Made by a program: the position numbers and the translations under genes. DNA of 64,000 bases. Origin: Salinivibrio kushneri (GTDB taxonomy: Bacteria > Pseudomonadota > Gammaproteobacteria > Enterobacterales > Vibrionaceae). This document shows positions 49,032 through 59,358 of the stretch, in pieces. Location of the stretch: contig NZ_CP114588.1 of assembly GCF_027286325.1 (NCBI RefSeq), forward strand, positions 1-64,000, in the 5' to 3' direction. Below the pieces are notes generated by a model. It was not told the DNA's origin. It saw only the letters and a program-made list of their open reading frames with translations, and did not search any database. Position 1 is the stretch's first letter. Each line of letters begins with the position of its first letter.

Positions 49032-52000
49032 GTGGGGATCAAATACGTTTTCGGTGGCTTACTACTGCTCATCGCCAGTAGCGTCAATGCCGCACAAAAA
49101 GATGTGCTGGTGGTACACTCCTATCATCCTGGTTTCTTTTGGAACCAGGCGTTGGTTGAAGGGCTGGAAACGGCCACGCAAGGCGCAGACATCGCCTTCC
49201 AGCACTCCTACCTAGAAAGTAAACGCTACCAATCGGATGCCTATCGCGAACAGCTTAAAGATGTTTATATCCATAAACTGACCAACCATGATTTCGATGC
49301 GATTCTGACCACCGACAATGCAGCATTGTGGTTGATCCATGAATTGCATGAGTACGTGGGCGATACACCGGTCGTTTATGCGGGGCTCAATAACTTTGGT
49401 CGCCAACACTACCCCTTGTTGTCCAAGGTCACTGGGGTGAAAGAAGAAATAGACTTCCCGCGCAACTTGGCACTCATGAAGCGTTTACACCCAGATTTAA
49501 AGCGGGTGTATGTGCTGCTCGATGAGACGTTTTCCAGTCGTCAGTATTGGAATGTGGTAAAGGCTCAACTGAGAAAAGCGGGTCAGTCAGGCCTTGAGAT
49601 TGTTAGGCTATCCAACCTTCCATTCCAAGGATTAGGCGACCGTATTCAAGCGATGCAGCCGGGCGAGGCGGTGTATTACTTATCCTATTTTCGCGATGCG
49701 AACGGTACCTTTCTCGATAGACTCAGCGGCATTCATACTCTTACCCAAGATTCGCCTGTACCCATTTATGGTGCGATGAGTTTTATGCTGGGTCAGGGAG
49801 TGATCGGTGGCATTGTGATCGATGGTAAAACCCAAGGCCAACACCAAGGTCAATTGCTGTTAGATGTCCTGGCAGGCAAGCTCCCTCCTGAGCGAGACAG
49901 TACTAACCTGACGTTATTCGATTACCCTGCGCTGAAACAGTGGGGCGTGGAGGTGAGCGACATCGAAGACGCAGTGGTAATTAACAAACCTCAGCCGCTT
50001 TGGCAAAAGCACCAAATTGCGTTTCAAGCCGTGGCATTGGCGGTATTGGTATTGGGAAGCGTGATTGCCATGCTCGGTGCCAATATTCGCCAGTTACGTC
50101 GTAGTGAGTCAGCGTTAAAGCGCCACCGAGCGATGCTTAAAGGTATTTTTGATCAAAGTAACCAGTTTATTGCGCTGTTGGATGAGAACGGGATCTTGGT
50201 CTCAGGCAATGCCAGTTTTAATCAACTAATCAGTGTGAGTCTCCCGTACCGTGGACGACCTTTGTGGTTTTGGCCGATTTGGCGCAACCCCGCCCGCCTC
50301 GAGGAGCACCTTAAACTTACTGATTTTTCCCAGCCTCGCCGGTTTGAGCTTTGCCTCAGTGAAGCGCATCGTGAGGTGATATTGGACGTGGCGGTCAAAG
50401 GGTTTCCTAGCGAAAACGGTCAACGGCGCGTGCTGCTAGAGGCCCGTGATATTACCCAGCGTAAACAAACCGAGGAGAAACTACAGCGTAGCGAAATTGA
50501 ATACCGCATGCTGTATGAACAGCAACCTGTGATTCTATTAACCATTGATTACCAAGCACGTATTCAATCGCTTAATCAATATGCCGCCGATCTGTTTGGT
50601 TATGACAAAGCAGCGTTACTAGGGCACAAGATCACCACCTTATATGCGGATCATCAAGTGCCTCCCCATCGAATGATTAAACGCGATCACAACAACCAAG
50701 AGCAGGTGTGGCGGCGTGAAATACCTTATCGTGCCGGCAATGGTCACACCTTGTGGGTTCGTGAAACCGTGCGCGCGATGCATAATCAGACGCAGTTGCT
50801 GGTGGTGGGCGAAGACATCACCGCGCATCGAGAAATGGAAAGCCAGCTGACTTATCAAGCCCATCACGACTATTTAACGGGGTTATATAATCGTAGCTAC
50901 TTTGAGCAAAAGCTCGCCGCCGCGCTGTTACAAGCGCGAGAGGAAGATCAGTGTCATGCGATGTACTACATCGATATGGATCAATTCAAGCTGATTAATG
51001 ACACCGCGGGGCATGAAGCGGGGGACGAAGCGCTCAAACAAGTGGCGCAAATTATTCAGCAACACCTGCCGCAAGGCGCGGTACTCTCCCGTCTTGGTGG
51101 CGATGAGTTTGGGGTGATTGCCTATCACCATCCAGCCGACCTAGCGGTGAGCTGGGGACATCAGTTACTTTCCATCTTGGCAGACAGTGAGTTTTTCTGG
51201 CACGGAAGCCGTATGCGCTTAGCGTGCTCATTGGGTATTCGTCTACTCGATCGCACCGCTGGTTCGCCGCAGCAAGTGCATGCGCAAGCGGATACCGCCT
51301 GCTACGCGGCGAAAGATGAAGGGCGTAATCGCCTGCACCTTTACCACCCGGATGATGAAGAGCTGCAACGTCGCGAGCAAGAAATGGCGTATGTGAGTCA
51401 TATCCATGATGCTATTGCCCACGACCGCTTTGATATCTATGCACAGGAGATCGTAGATATCCGGTTGGGTAGACAAGATACGTTGTACATAGAGGCCTTG
51501 GTGCGGATGCGCGATACCCAAGGCGGTTGGTTGCCACCCAGCATGTTTATCCCTGCGGCCGAGCGCTACAATATGGCGCACCAACTCGATACAGTGGTGG
51601 TGACGAAAACGTTGGCGTGGTTTGATGCCCACCCGGATCAGATTGCCAAGCTGGGCAAAATCTCGATTAACCTGTCGGGGCGGTCGATTACCCAAAAAGA
51701 TTTCGTCACCTTCTTAATCGCTGCGATTAAGCAAACTCAAGTGCCTAGTGAGTGCATCTGCCTGGAGATCACTGAAACCGCTGCGATTACCAACATGAGC
51801 AGTGCCATCGAGCTTTTCTCGCAACTAAAAGCTTTAGGGTGTGTGATTGCCTTGGATGACTTTGGTGCGGGCATTTCATCGTTTGGATACTTGAAGCGCT
51901 TGCCGGTCGACATCATTAAAATCGATGGTCAATTTATCCGCGATATCGCCACCGATGACACCGATTACGCGATGGTAAAAGCAATCAATGAGCTGGCTAA

Positions 52001-52181
52001 ACAAATGGGTAAGCAAACCGTGGCGGAGTTTGTCGAGAACGCCCATATTCTCAATAAACTGCGCGCATTGGATGTGGATTATGCACAAGGCTATCATTTT
52101 AGTGTCCCCGCGCCCTTGGGGGAGCAGGTAAAAAATTGGTCTGCGCGTCGAGAGACGATGAAGGAAAAAATCCATCTCTGA
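49032..52181 (+). CDS. periplasmic-sensor PAS-GGDEF-EAL cyclic di-GMP enzyme
   Basis: This 1049-residue protein has a signal-anchor ([19 protein letters not shown]), a periplasmic domain of the ABC_sub_bind type (about 20-315; [22 protein letters not shown]), a membrane helix (about 330-350), two PAS domains, GGDEF (RLGGDEF at 687-693) and EAL (EALVR from 821). The GGDEF signature is intact, but the I-site (normally RxxD) is PQGA. EAL catalytic residues are present (E821, ETE-type ITETA, DDFGAG, KIDGQF, EFVE, QGY). A phosphodiesterase with a GGDEF domain of unknown activity is likely. Start GTG chosen for AGGAAGGGG; a TTG at 48993 is less likely. Confidence 0.93.
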   Translation: MGIKYVFGGLLLLIASSVNAAQKDVLVVHSYHPGFFWNQALVEGLETATQGADIAFQHSYLESKRYQSDAYREQLKDVYIHKLTNHDFDAILTTDNAALWLIHELHEYVGDTPVVYAGLNNFGRQHYPLLSKVTGVKEEIDFPRNLALMKRLHPDLKRVYVLLDETFSSRQYWNVVKAQLRKAGQSGLEIVRLSNLPFQGLGDRIQAMQPGEAVYYLSYFRDANGTFLDRLSGIHTLTQDSPVPIYGAMSFMLGQGVIGGIVIDGKTQGQHQGQLLLDVLAGKLPPERDSTNLTLFDYPALKQWGVEVSDIEDAVVINKPQPLWQKHQIAFQAVALAVLVLGSVIAMLGANIRQLRRSESALKRHRAMLKGIFDQSNQFIALLDENGILVSGNASFNQLISVSLPYRGRPLWFWPIWRNPARLEEHLKLTDFSQPRRFELCLSEAHREVILDVAVKGFPSENGQRRVLLEARDITQRKQTEEKLQRSEIEYRMLYEQQPVILLTIDYQARIQSLNQYAADLFGYDKAALLGHKITTLYADHQVPPHRMIKRDHNNQEQVWRREIPYRAGNGHTLWVRETVRAMHNQTQLLVVGEDITAHREMESQLTYQAHHDYLTGLYNRSYFEQKLAAALLQAREEDQCHAMYYIDMDQFKLINDTAGHEAGDEALKQVAQIIQQHLPQGAVLSRLGGDEFGVIAYHHPADLAVSWGHQLLSILADSEFFWHGSRMRLACSLGIRLLDRTAGSPQQVHAQADTACYAAKDEGRNRLHLYHPDDEELQRREQEMAYVSHIHDAIAHDRFDIYAQEIVDIRLGRQDTLYIEALVRMRDTQGGWLPPSMFIPAAERYNMAHQLDTVVVTKTLAWFDAHPDQIAKLGKISINLSGRSITQKDFVTFLIAAIKQTQVPSECICLEITETAAITNMSSAIELFSQLKALGCVIALDDFGAGISSFGYLKRLPVDIIKIDGQFIRDIATDDTDYAMVKAINELAKQMGKQTVAEFVENAHILNKLRALDVDYAQGYHFSVPAPLGEQVKNWSARRETMKEKIHL

Positions 52182-52216
52182 TATACTCGGGTCACAACCA
52201 GCCGCGGAGAGCCAAT

Positions 52217-52996
52217 GTGCAACTCAGTTTGATTTGCGACGCCCCTGAAAAATCCGAACAATTTGAGCGATTAAAAAGCAAGTGGTCACTTACACACACG
52301 CCTGACTCGGCGTTTGCGTTGATCATGACGGCGGCGCGCCTTGAACTGCGCAAACTGGATGAGCCTAAGCTAGGCGCTGTGTATGTCGACTTTGTTGGCG
52401 GTGCAGTCGGCCATCGACGTAAATTCGGTGGAGGCAAAGGGCAGGCGATTGCGAAGGCGGTAGGGCTCAATAAAGGCGTGACGCCACGGGTGTTGGATGC
52501 CACGGCTGGCTTGGGTCGTGATGCGTTTGTATTAGCATCCTTAGGTTGTCAGGTGCAAATGATTGAGCGGCACCCGGTAGTCGCCGCGTTGCTTGATGAT
52601 GGGCTACAGCGTGCCTATCAAGACAGTGAGATTGGTACATGGATGCAGTCACGCATGACTCTGCTGCATGCCAGTAGTGAGCAAGCACTCACCGATATGG
52701 CGCAGACCCCCGGCCTGCAACGGCCTGATGTGGTCTATTTAGACCCCATGTATCCGCATAAGAAAAAAGCGGCCTTGGTCAAAAAGGAAATGCGTGTGTT
52801 TCAGGCTTTGGTGGGAGCGGACACGGACGCCGATGCCTTGTTATCGCCAGCCCGCCAACTTGCACGTAGCCGTGTGGTCGTTAAGCGCCCAGATTATGCT
52901 GAGCCCTTGGCGTCAACGGCACCACACTCTAGTATAGCCACCAAGAAAAACCGTTTTGACATGTACATTAACGCAGCGTTAAGTGCGGAGGCGTAA
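52217..52996 (+). CDS. rsmJ: 16S rRNA (guanine1516-N2)-methyltransferase RsmJ
   Basis: RsmJ methylates G1516 of 16S rRNA with SAM. The 259-residue protein has [33 protein letters not shown] (in blocks), the SAM motif [43 protein letters not shown] and [10 protein letters not shown], as in E. coli RsmJ. The GTG at 52217 follows GGAGAG; an upstream ATG at 52136 would overlap the previous gene's coding region. Confidence 0.95.
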   Translation: MQLSLICDAPEKSEQFERLKSKWSLTHTPDSAFALIMTAARLELRKLDEPKLGAVYVDFVGGAVGHRRKFGGGKGQAIAKAVGLNKGVTPRVLDATAGLGRDAFVLASLGCQVQMIERHPVVAALLDDGLQRAYQDSEIGTWMQSRMTLLHASSEQALTDMAQTPGLQRPDVVYLDPMYPHKKKAALVKKEMRVFQALVGADTDADALLSPARQLARSRVVVKRPDYAEPLASTAPHSSIATKKNRFDMYINAALSAEA

Positions 52997-53308
52997 GTGG
53001 CCAAGTCTTTGTGTAAATGGCGACGGGGGGAGGTTGAGGCCAACTTAAGTGCTCTAGCGTCGATTACTACGCCACCGCGAGCGGCCTGCAGCAAGTGTGC
53101 GCGAGTCGCCAGTGATAAAACCTATTTATGTCGCCCCGTTTCGTTAATCGATGGCGCCGACAAGAAGGTGGCCAAAGGCGCGGATAAAGGGGACAAAAAG
53201 GCGCAAAAAGCCAAGAAGCAAGTGAAGAAAAAAGCCGACAAGAAAGGCAAGAAGAGCAACAAAGACAAGAACGAAAAAAAGAAAGCCAAAAAACGGAAGG
53301 AAAAATAA
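52997..53308 (+). CDS. small CxxC protein with lysine-rich tail
   Basis: This 103-residue protein starts with GTG immediately after the rsmJ stop. The first 50 residues have LCKWRRGEVEANLSAL and the cysteine pair CSKC followed by YLC, possibly a small zinc-binding fold. Residues 55-103 are almost only Lys, Ala, Asp, Gly and Asn (KKAQKAKKQVKKKADKKGKK), a low-complexity basic tail that might bind RNA. Similar small proteins (MAKNLCKWKK... type) are, from memory, common in Vibrionaceae without known function. Confidence 0.7.
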   Translation: MAKSLCKWRRGEVEANLSALASITTPPRAACSKCARVASDKTYLCRPVSLIDGADKKVAKGADKGDKKAQKAKKQVKKKADKKGKKSNKDKNEKKKAKKRKEK

Positions 53309-53335
53309 AGGCTCCATAGCGAACTAAGGAGCCTT
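53300..53335 (-). terminator. terminator of the small minus-strand gene
   Basis: On the minus strand AAGGCTCC and GGAGCCTT pair around a 12-base loop and run into TTTATTTTT. It lies 8 bp after the stop of the 31-residue gene; on the plus strand it has no T run. Confidence 0.7.
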
Positions 53336-53342
53336 GAAGGGC

Positions 53343-53438
53343 TTAGTCGAGGCCTTTTACCATCAGTACGGTCAGTAGTCCGGTGATCACTGAGACAATC
53401 AGGCCAGAAACGATTAGCCAAGGCAACATATCCATCAT
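53343..53438 (-). CDS. 31-residue single-span membrane protein
   Basis: On the minus strand ATG ATG GAT ATG opens a frame for a 31-residue protein: MMDM, then a hydrophobic segment LPWLIVSGLIVSVITGLL, TVLMV, then KGLD and a stop. Such a plan resembles known tiny single-helix membrane proteins (CydX, MgtS, KdpF types), but I do not recognise a family. A terminator directly follows. The SD (AAGTGAG about 10 bp upstream) is weak. Function unknown. Confidence 0.6.
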   Translation of the reverse strand: MMDMLPWLIVSGLIVSVITGLLTVLMVKGLD

Positions 53439-53622
53439 GTTCTGCACTCACTTCTTTTTTATGAATTGGGGGAAAAGCGAGCATGATTGAGCCTGAGTTT
53501 AGCCACGTTCGCAACGTGCTAGACGCAGACAGTTAAGCTTAGTAACGATTAGAAACAAGGTGGCGACAAAGCCATCAATCCGCCTCCGTGGCACATAGGT
53601 CTATCAGTACAAAGGGTCCATC
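53439..53622. other. intergenic region between the small membrane gene and hpt
   Basis: About 180 bp between divergent genes. I see no clear promoter or operator pair in it. Confidence 0.4.
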
Positions 53623-53976
53623 ATGAGTGTCAATCAAGGAAAAACCGACATATCGGTTTGGGATAAAGAAGAAGCCTTAAGCCGGCTAATGGATAGCCCA
53701 GCGCTTCTCGATGAGGCTTGCAGTATATTTGTTGAGGAAAGTGAACAACAACTGCCAAGCATGGAAAAGCAGCTTGCCAATGCCGACTATGCTGCTTTGG
53801 CACGTGAGGCACACAAGATGAAAGGGAGTGCGGGTAACCTTGCCGCGCTGGAACTGCATCAGCAAGCATTGACGCTCGAGCAAGCGGCAAAACAAGAGGC
53901 CGCCGACCAGGCCGCTGCTGCGTTAGCGGACATCAAAGAAGGTCTCGCGCGATTTTACGCGCAACTCACTCACTAG
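53623..53976 (+). CDS. stand-alone Hpt phosphotransfer protein
   Basis: Single-domain histidine phosphotransferases relay phosphate between hybrid histidine kinases and response regulators. The 117-residue protein is a single helical bundle with the phospho-accepting His64 in LAREAHKMKGSAGNLAAL, the HxxKG motif of the family. There is no kinase or response regulator beside it, so its partners lie elsewhere on the chromosome. A terminator follows and it is convergent with gor. Confidence 0.88.
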   Translation: MSVNQGKTDISVWDKEEALSRLMDSPALLDEACSIFVEESEQQLPSMEKQLANADYAALAREAHKMKGSAGNLAALELHQQALTLEQAAKQEAADQAAAALADIKEGLARFYAQLTH

Positions 53977-54009
53977 TCGCCTGTCTCATCATGCTCGCCA
54001 GTGACCAAT

Positions 54010-54038
54010 AAAAAACGCCGTGTTGAACACGGCGTTTT
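54010..54038. terminator. bidirectional terminator between hpt and gor
   Basis: AAAACGCCGTG and CACGGCGTTTT pair around a short loop, with A residues before and T residues after. Confidence 0.9.
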
Positions 54039-54061
54039 GATGTGAGCCCATCTTGCGCGGT

Positions 54062-55417
54062 TTAGCGCATGGTAACAAACTCTTCCGAGCCGGTAGGGTG
54101 AATAGCAACCACGCTGTCAAAGTCTGCTTTAGTGGCGCCCATCTTCATCGCCACAGCAAAACCTTGGATCATTTCGTCAACGGTAAAGCCAATACCGTGC
54201 AGCCCGACTACTTTTTCTTCATCACCGGCACACACCAGCTTCATTTTGCAGGGTTGGCGGTGCTGAGTGACGGCGGTGTACATGGCCGCAAAGCTTGACG
54301 TGTAAACCTTAATATTGTCATCACCGTATTTGGCGCGTGCCTCTGGTTCGCTCAAACCAATGGTGCCGATTGGCGGGTGGCTAAAGACCACAGTGGGGAC
54401 CAAATCATAATCCATTTTAGCGTGCGTCTGGCCATTGAACAGGCGCTCTGAGAGCAGGCGACCAGCCTTAACGGCGACTGGCGTCAGCTCAATCCCGCCA
54501 TCCATGATATCACCGACACAGTGAATGTGCGGGACACTGGTGGTCTGATACGGGTCAACCTTGATGTAGCCATCGGCAGTGGTCTGCACGTCGGTGGCGC
54601 CGAGGTTGATTTTATCCGTGGTTGGGTGACGACCAATCGCCCAAATCAGGGTGTCCGTGTTGTGAGTGGTACCGTTTTCAAAGGCAAGCGTCAGGCTACC
54701 GTCGCTTTCTTCCGTCACCGACACGGGCACATGCTGGGTGTGAAGGGTGGGGCCTTCTTTTTCCATCACTTCGACCAAGGTATCGGTCACCATGGGGTCG
54801 AAGGTGCGCAGTGGGCGATCTTTACGCACGAACAAATGGGTATCAGAGCCCAAGGCATGCAGGACACCGGCGATTTCGACCGCGATGTAACCGGCGCCCA
54901 CCACAGCCACACGCTTAGGCTGCTCGGGGAGGGCAAAGAAGCCGTCAGAGTCGATCCCTAATTCCGCACCCGGAATATTTGGAATGGTTGGCGTGCCGCC
55001 TACCGCGATCAAGAAATGATCGGCCGTGTAGTGCTCGCCATCTACTTCCACGGTGTGGTTGTCGACAAAGCGGGCAAAGCCGCGGATGACATCGATATTG
55101 TTTTTGCCCAGTACGTTGTCGTAGGCCTTGTGAATGCGGCTAATGTAGGCTTCACGGTTATCCACTAAGGTTGACCAATTAAAGCCTTTTACATCCACAT
55201 CAAAGCCGTAGTCTGATGCATAGAGGTTAAGCGCTTCGGCGACTTGGGCGCCATGCCACATGACTTTTTTAGGGACACAGCCTACGTTTACGCAGGTGCC
55301 GCCAAGGTGTTTTGCTTCAATAAGGGCGACTTTAGCACCGTGCATCGCGGCACGGTTGGCTGAGGCAATACCGCCGCTGCCGCCACCGATACAGATGTAG
55401 TCGAAATGCTTCGCCAT
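54062..55417 (-). CDS. gor: glutathione reductase
   Basis: Gor keeps glutathione reduced with NADPH. The 451-residue protein has the FAD motif [18 protein letters not shown], the redox-active disulfide [17 protein letters not shown] (C42 and C47 approximately), the NADPH Rossmann [17 protein letters not shown] with following arginines, and the C-terminal catalytic His in [16 protein letters not shown]. The ATG at 55417 follows GGAGAAAGAC and gives the family N-terminus; the frame is open to 55456. It supplies reducing power that could support the glutaredoxin and thioredoxin systems here. Confidence 0.97.
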   Translation of the reverse strand: MAKHFDYICIGGGSGGIASANRAAMHGAKVALIEAKHLGGTCVNVGCVPKKVMWHGAQVAEALNLYASDYGFDVDVKGFNWSTLVDNREAYISRIHKAYDNVLGKNNIDVIRGFARFVDNHTVEVDGEHYTADHFLIAVGGTPTIPNIPGAELGIDSDGFFALPEQPKRVAVVGAGYIAVEIAGVLHALGSDTHLFVRKDRPLRTFDPMVTDTLVEVMEKEGPTLHTQHVPVSVTEESDGSLTLAFENGTTHNTDTLIWAIGRHPTTDKINLGATDVQTTADGYIKVDPYQTTSVPHIHCVGDIMDGGIELTPVAVKAGRLLSERLFNGQTHAKMDYDLVPTVVFSHPPIGTIGLSEPEARAKYGDDNIKVYTSSFAAMYTAVTQHRQPCKMKLVCAGDEEKVVGLHGIGFTVDEMIQGFAVAMKMGATKADFDSVVAIHPTGSEEFVTMR

Positions 55418-55701
55418 GTCTTTCTCCATCTTATAGGCACTGGGTGCCACTGGCATTTGATATTGAGGTCAGCTTGTCGTGTTTGGCGTCGCTTGTAAAG
55501 CCACCATCTCTGACCCACTGAGCAATAGCATACCAAACCGGCAGTGAGGCAGCAGTCTCAGAATCATTTTGTAACGCTCGCAATACACAGCGGTAAACGG
55601 GGAGGGATTGAAAAGCGTCAAGAGAGACGGCATATAAAGAAGGTTACTTATCTGCCCGGGGCTCGCAATGTGAGCGCCTTATCAGCAAAAAGGAAGGCAC
55701 T
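55418..55701. other. intergenic region between gor and prlC
   Basis: This 284-bp divergent promoter region holds no supported gene. TTGAAA (55608) and TATAAA (55633) are 19 bp apart and could be a weak prlC promoter. An open frame from 55544 contains the prlC start region in another frame and is a shadow. Confidence 0.5.
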
Positions 55702-57744
55702 ATGTCCAACCCGCTTCTTCAATTTGAGGATTTACCTCCGTTTTCCGCCATTAAGCCAGAGCATGTCAAACCGGCTGTAGAAGCCGCGATTGCCGAGTGT
55801 CGTCAAGCAGTGGATGCCGCGGCGGCGGCCGAGCAACCAAGCTGGGATACTGTTAGTGTGCCGGTCACAGAGGCGGAAGATCGTCTTGGCCGCATCTGGT
55901 CACCGGTAAGCCATATGAACGCGGTGGTCAATAATCAGCCATTGCGTGAGGCGTATGAAAGCTGCCTGGCGTTGCTGTCGGAGTATTCCACCTGGCGCGG
56001 TCAGCATAAAGGCTTATACCACGCATACAAAGCGATGAAAGACAGTGCTGAGTTTGCCGCTCTCGATGTGGCGCAGCAAAAAGCGATTAACGATGCGTTG
56101 CAAGACTTTGAGCTGTCCGGGATTGCTCTGCCAGCCGATCAGCAACACCGCTTTGGTGAAATTCAAAAACGCTTGTCGGAGCTTTCCTCTTCATTTAGCA
56201 ACAATGTGCTCGATGCCACCATGGGCTGGAGTAAGCTGATTAGCGATGAAAGCGAATTAGCCGGCTTGCCTGAATCGGCGCTCAATGCAGCGAAAGCGCA
56301 GGCTGAAAGTAAGTCGCAATCAGGTTACTTATTTACGCTGGATATTCCTTCGTATCTGCCAGTCATGATGTACTGCGATAACCGAGCACTGCGCCAGGAA
56401 ATGTATGAAGCCTTTACTACACGCGCCTCTGATCGCGGCCCGCAGGCGGGGCAGTGGGACAACACTGAGCTGATGAATGAGTCGCTGCGCCTAAAGCATG
56501 AGCTAGCACGTTTGCTCGGTTTTAATCACTATAGTGAGCTGTCACTGGCCACGAAAATGGCAGAGAGCACGGAACAAGTGATGGGCTTTTTGAACGATCT
56601 GGTTGATAAAGCGCGTCCGCAAGGTGAGCGAGAGTTTGCAGAAGTGAAAGCCTATGCCAAAGAAGAGTTCGGCGTTGATGTGCTCGAGCCTTGGGATATC
56701 CCTTACTACAGCGAAAAACTCAAACAAGCCCGCTACACCATTTCTGATGAAGTGCTGCGTCCTTATTTCCCTGAAGCACGTGTGCTTTCCGGCTTGTTCG
56801 AAGTAATGAATCGTGTGTTTGGCATGACCATTACTGAGCGCAAAGGCATTGATACGTGGCATGACAGTGTGCGCTTTTATGATATTCATGATAGCGAAGG
56901 CACCTTGCGCGGCAGCTTCTACCTTGACCTGTACGCGCGTGAAAACAAACGTGGCGGCGCATGGATGGATGAATGTCGTGTCCGTCGCCGCAAGGCTAAC
57001 GGCGAGCTTCAAACGCCAGTGGCGTATCTAACCTGTAACTTTAATCCGCCAGTGGGTGATGATCCGGCGCTGTTTACCCATGATGAAGTGGTCACTTTGT
57101 TCCACGAATTTGGCCACGGCATTCACCACATGCTGACAAAAGTAGAAGTGGCGGATGTGTCGGGGATCAATGGTGTCCCTTGGGATGCGGTTGAGCTACC
57201 AAGCCAGTTTTTAGAAAACTGGTGCTGGGAGCAAGACGCACTGAGCTTTATCTCGGGGCATTATCAAACCGGGGAAGCCTTACCGGAAGATATGTTGGAA
57301 AAAATGCTCGCGGCGAAAAACTTTAACTCGGCGATGGCGATGTTACGCCAACTCGAGTTCAGTTTGTTCGACTTCCGCTTGTTTAGCGAGTTTGACCCAG
57401 AGGTGGGCCCACGGATCATGGATACCCTCAGCGCGGTGCGTGAGAAAGTCTCTGTGGTGCCAACACCGGAGTGGAACCGCTTCCCTCACGCATTTGGCCA
57501 CATCTTTGCCGGTGGCTACAGTGCAGGCTACTACAGCTATAAATGGGCAGAAGTGCTATCGAGCGATGCTTACTCGCGCTTTGAAGAAGAGGGGATCTTT
57601 AACCGTGAAACCGGTGAAGATTTCCTTAACCATATTCTCAGCCGTGGTGGCAGTGAAGCGCCGAAAGATTTATTTGAGCGCTTTAGAGGGCGTGAACCAC
57701 GTCCTGAGGCCTTGTTGCGTCACAGTGGTATCACCACCGCGTAG
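55702..57744 (+). CDS. prlC: oligopeptidase A
   Basis: PrlC (OpdA) is a zinc metallopeptidase of family M3 that degrades signal peptides and other short peptides in the cytoplasm. The 680 residues match E. coli length. The zinc site is FHEFGHGIHHML (HExxH) with the downstream Glu in ELPSQFLENWCWE. RENKRGGAWMDECR-type sequence and FGHIFAGGYSAGYYSY are also family blocks. AAGGAAGG precedes the ATG. Confidence 0.97.
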   Translation: MSNPLLQFEDLPPFSAIKPEHVKPAVEAAIAECRQAVDAAAAAEQPSWDTVSVPVTEAEDRLGRIWSPVSHMNAVVNNQPLREAYESCLALLSEYSTWRGQHKGLYHAYKAMKDSAEFAALDVAQQKAINDALQDFELSGIALPADQQHRFGEIQKRLSELSSSFSNNVLDATMGWSKLISDESELAGLPESALNAAKAQAESKSQSGYLFTLDIPSYLPVMMYCDNRALRQEMYEAFTTRASDRGPQAGQWDNTELMNESLRLKHELARLLGFNHYSELSLATKMAESTEQVMGFLNDLVDKARPQGEREFAEVKAYAKEEFGVDVLEPWDIPYYSEKLKQARYTISDEVLRPYFPEARVLSGLFEVMNRVFGMTITERKGIDTWHDSVRFYDIHDSEGTLRGSFYLDLYARENKRGGAWMDECRVRRRKANGELQTPVAYLTCNFNPPVGDDPALFTHDEVVTLFHEFGHGIHHMLTKVEVADVSGINGVPWDAVELPSQFLENWCWEQDALSFISGHYQTGEALPEDMLEKMLAAKNFNSAMAMLRQLEFSLFDFRLFSEFDPEVGPRIMDTLSAVREKVSVVPTPEWNRFPHAFGHIFAGGYSAGYYSYKWAEVLSSDAYSRFEEEGIFNRETGEDFLNHILSRGGSEAPKDLFERFRGREPRPEALLRHSGITTA

Positions 57745-57765
57745 CAGCTGATCCCTCACCATAAA

Positions 57766-57795
57766 AAAGCCCGCATCGTTAACGACGCGGGCTTC
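57766..57795. terminator. terminator between prlC and gppA
   Basis: GCCCGC and GCGGGC bracket an imperfect inner stem around GTTAAC. The T run (TTTTTT) is on the minus strand side, after gppA; on the plus side there is a mixed TTCTTT. Confidence 0.8.
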
Positions 57796-57813
57796 TTTGA
57801 TTCATCGGTATGG

Positions 57814-59328
57814 TCAGGTGCTCGTATCATCCGTGATCACCACCAGGGGCAACCCTAGGCTTGATTGGCGCAAGGCCTCTTGCTCTAGCTCTGCGCGGAG
57901 CAAGGGGCTGGTCTCAAGCAATGTGGTGTCCAAGTGGAGAGTCAGGGCGTCCTCCTCGGCGGTGAGCGCTATCATCGGTCGGACACGGCTGTCACGGCGA
58001 TGGCATAAGATCACCGCAATGCGTAGGAGGCGCAACAGCCGATTGGCGCTGGTGGTAGACAGTGCGTGCTGGCCATCAATTAACACCAGTTGCTCTCGAT
58101 AATAGCGCAACAAGGTCGCAACCAGCTGTTTCTGTGCTCGCGTGAAGCCGGGCAGATCGAGATGGGTGATTAAATACGCCGCATGATCACCATCTTGCTT
58201 AAAGCCAATGCTTAAGCCAATCTCATGCACGCAGGCAGCGGCATGTAATAAGCTTTTTGCTTCCGGCTCTGGCACCCAAGACGCGGGACACTGATTGAGG
58301 AGCTCGAGAGCGGTATCGGCGACGTTGATGCCGTGGGCTTCATCCAGCTGATAGCGGGATTGAATGCTGGCGATGGTACGGGCGCGAATATCACTGTGGC
58401 GCATCGCGGTCATCATTTCATACACCAACCCCTCGCGCAGAGCACCACCCGCTAAGGTCATGCGTGTCACCTTTAAGCACTCGAAAATGGCGATCAGTAT
58501 CGATAAGCCGCTGGGAAAGACCAGTGCACGCTCTAAGGTCAAGCCTTCGATGTCCAGCGCGTCCATTTGCCCACAGGCAATGGCTTGATCGCGCAGACGG
58601 TGAAGTTTCTCTAGGGTGATCACTTCATCCATGCCCTGAGTGACCATGATCTCTTGCAGAGCTTGCACGGTGCCGCTGGCACCGACGCAGCAGTCCCAGC
58701 CGAGCGCACGATATTGCTTTATCAGCGGGGCTAACTCGGCTTTGGCGCCAGCAATCGCAGTATCGAAGGCGGATTGATTGAGCACGCGGTCGGCAAAATA
58801 GTCTTCTAAAAAGGTGACACAGCCCATGTTGAGGCTTTGTAGCACTGTCGGCTCAAACTGCTCACCAATGATAAGTTCGGTGCTGGCACCACCGATGTCG
58901 ACCACCAAGCGTTTGCCCGCTCCGCCAGAAGTATGCGCGACCCCTTGGTAAATAGTGCGTGCCTCTTCCTCCCCGGAGATGATTTCAATCGGGTGGCCAA
59001 GCAGAGTGTTGGCTTTAGCCAAAAACGCTTCGGCGTTACTGGCGCGACGCAGGGCCGCGGTGGCGACAACACGGATGTTGTCCGTGTTGAAGTCTTGCAA
59101 ACGTTCGGCGAACAAGGCCAAGCAATCCCAGCCACGCTGCATGGCTTCGTCGCTCAGCTGTTGTTGGTCGTCCATGCCTGCTGCAAGGCGAACTTTTCGC
59201 TTAATTTTAGCGAGAGTTTGCACGCTGCCTGCCACTTGGCGCACCACCAGCATATGAAAGCTGTTGGAGCCTAAATCAATCGCGGCGTACAGCGACGGGG
59301 TCGATGTGGGATGTCCGTGACCACTCAT
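57814..59328 (-). CDS. gppA: guanosine-5'-triphosphate,3'-diphosphate pyrophosphatase GppA
   Basis: GppA converts pppGpp to ppGpp; the family also contains exopolyphosphatase. The 504-residue protein aligns with E. coli GppA, starting [24 protein letters not shown], with the ASKHA-fold blocks [55 protein letters not shown] and [11 protein letters not shown]. The C-terminal half has an HD-like region with HEIGLS. It is next to rhlB as in E. coli; the alternative, ppx, would usually be longer and next to ppk. Confidence 0.93.
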   Translation of the reverse strand: MSGHGHPTSTPSLYAAIDLGSNSFHMLVVRQVAGSVQTLAKIKRKVRLAAGMDDQQQLSDEAMQRGWDCLALFAERLQDFNTDNIRVVATAALRRASNAEAFLAKANTLLGHPIEIISGEEEARTIYQGVAHTSGGAGKRLVVDIGGASTELIIGEQFEPTVLQSLNMGCVTFLEDYFADRVLNQSAFDTAIAGAKAELAPLIKQYRALGWDCCVGASGTVQALQEIMVTQGMDEVITLEKLHRLRDQAIACGQMDALDIEGLTLERALVFPSGLSILIAIFECLKVTRMTLAGGALREGLVYEMMTAMRHSDIRARTIASIQSRYQLDEAHGINVADTALELLNQCPASWVPEPEAKSLLHAAACVHEIGLSIGFKQDGDHAAYLITHLDLPGFTRAQKQLVATLLRYYREQLVLIDGQHALSTTSANRLLRLLRIAVILCHRRDSRVRPMIALTAEEDALTLHLDTTLLETSPLLRAELEQEALRQSSLGLPLVVITDDTST

Positions 59329-59358
59329 GATGCGCGCTGACCTATCTGTCGTGAAACC

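Noticed and set aside
55544..55780. Frame across the prlC start
   Set aside because: It is in another frame over the prlC coding region and has no SD.
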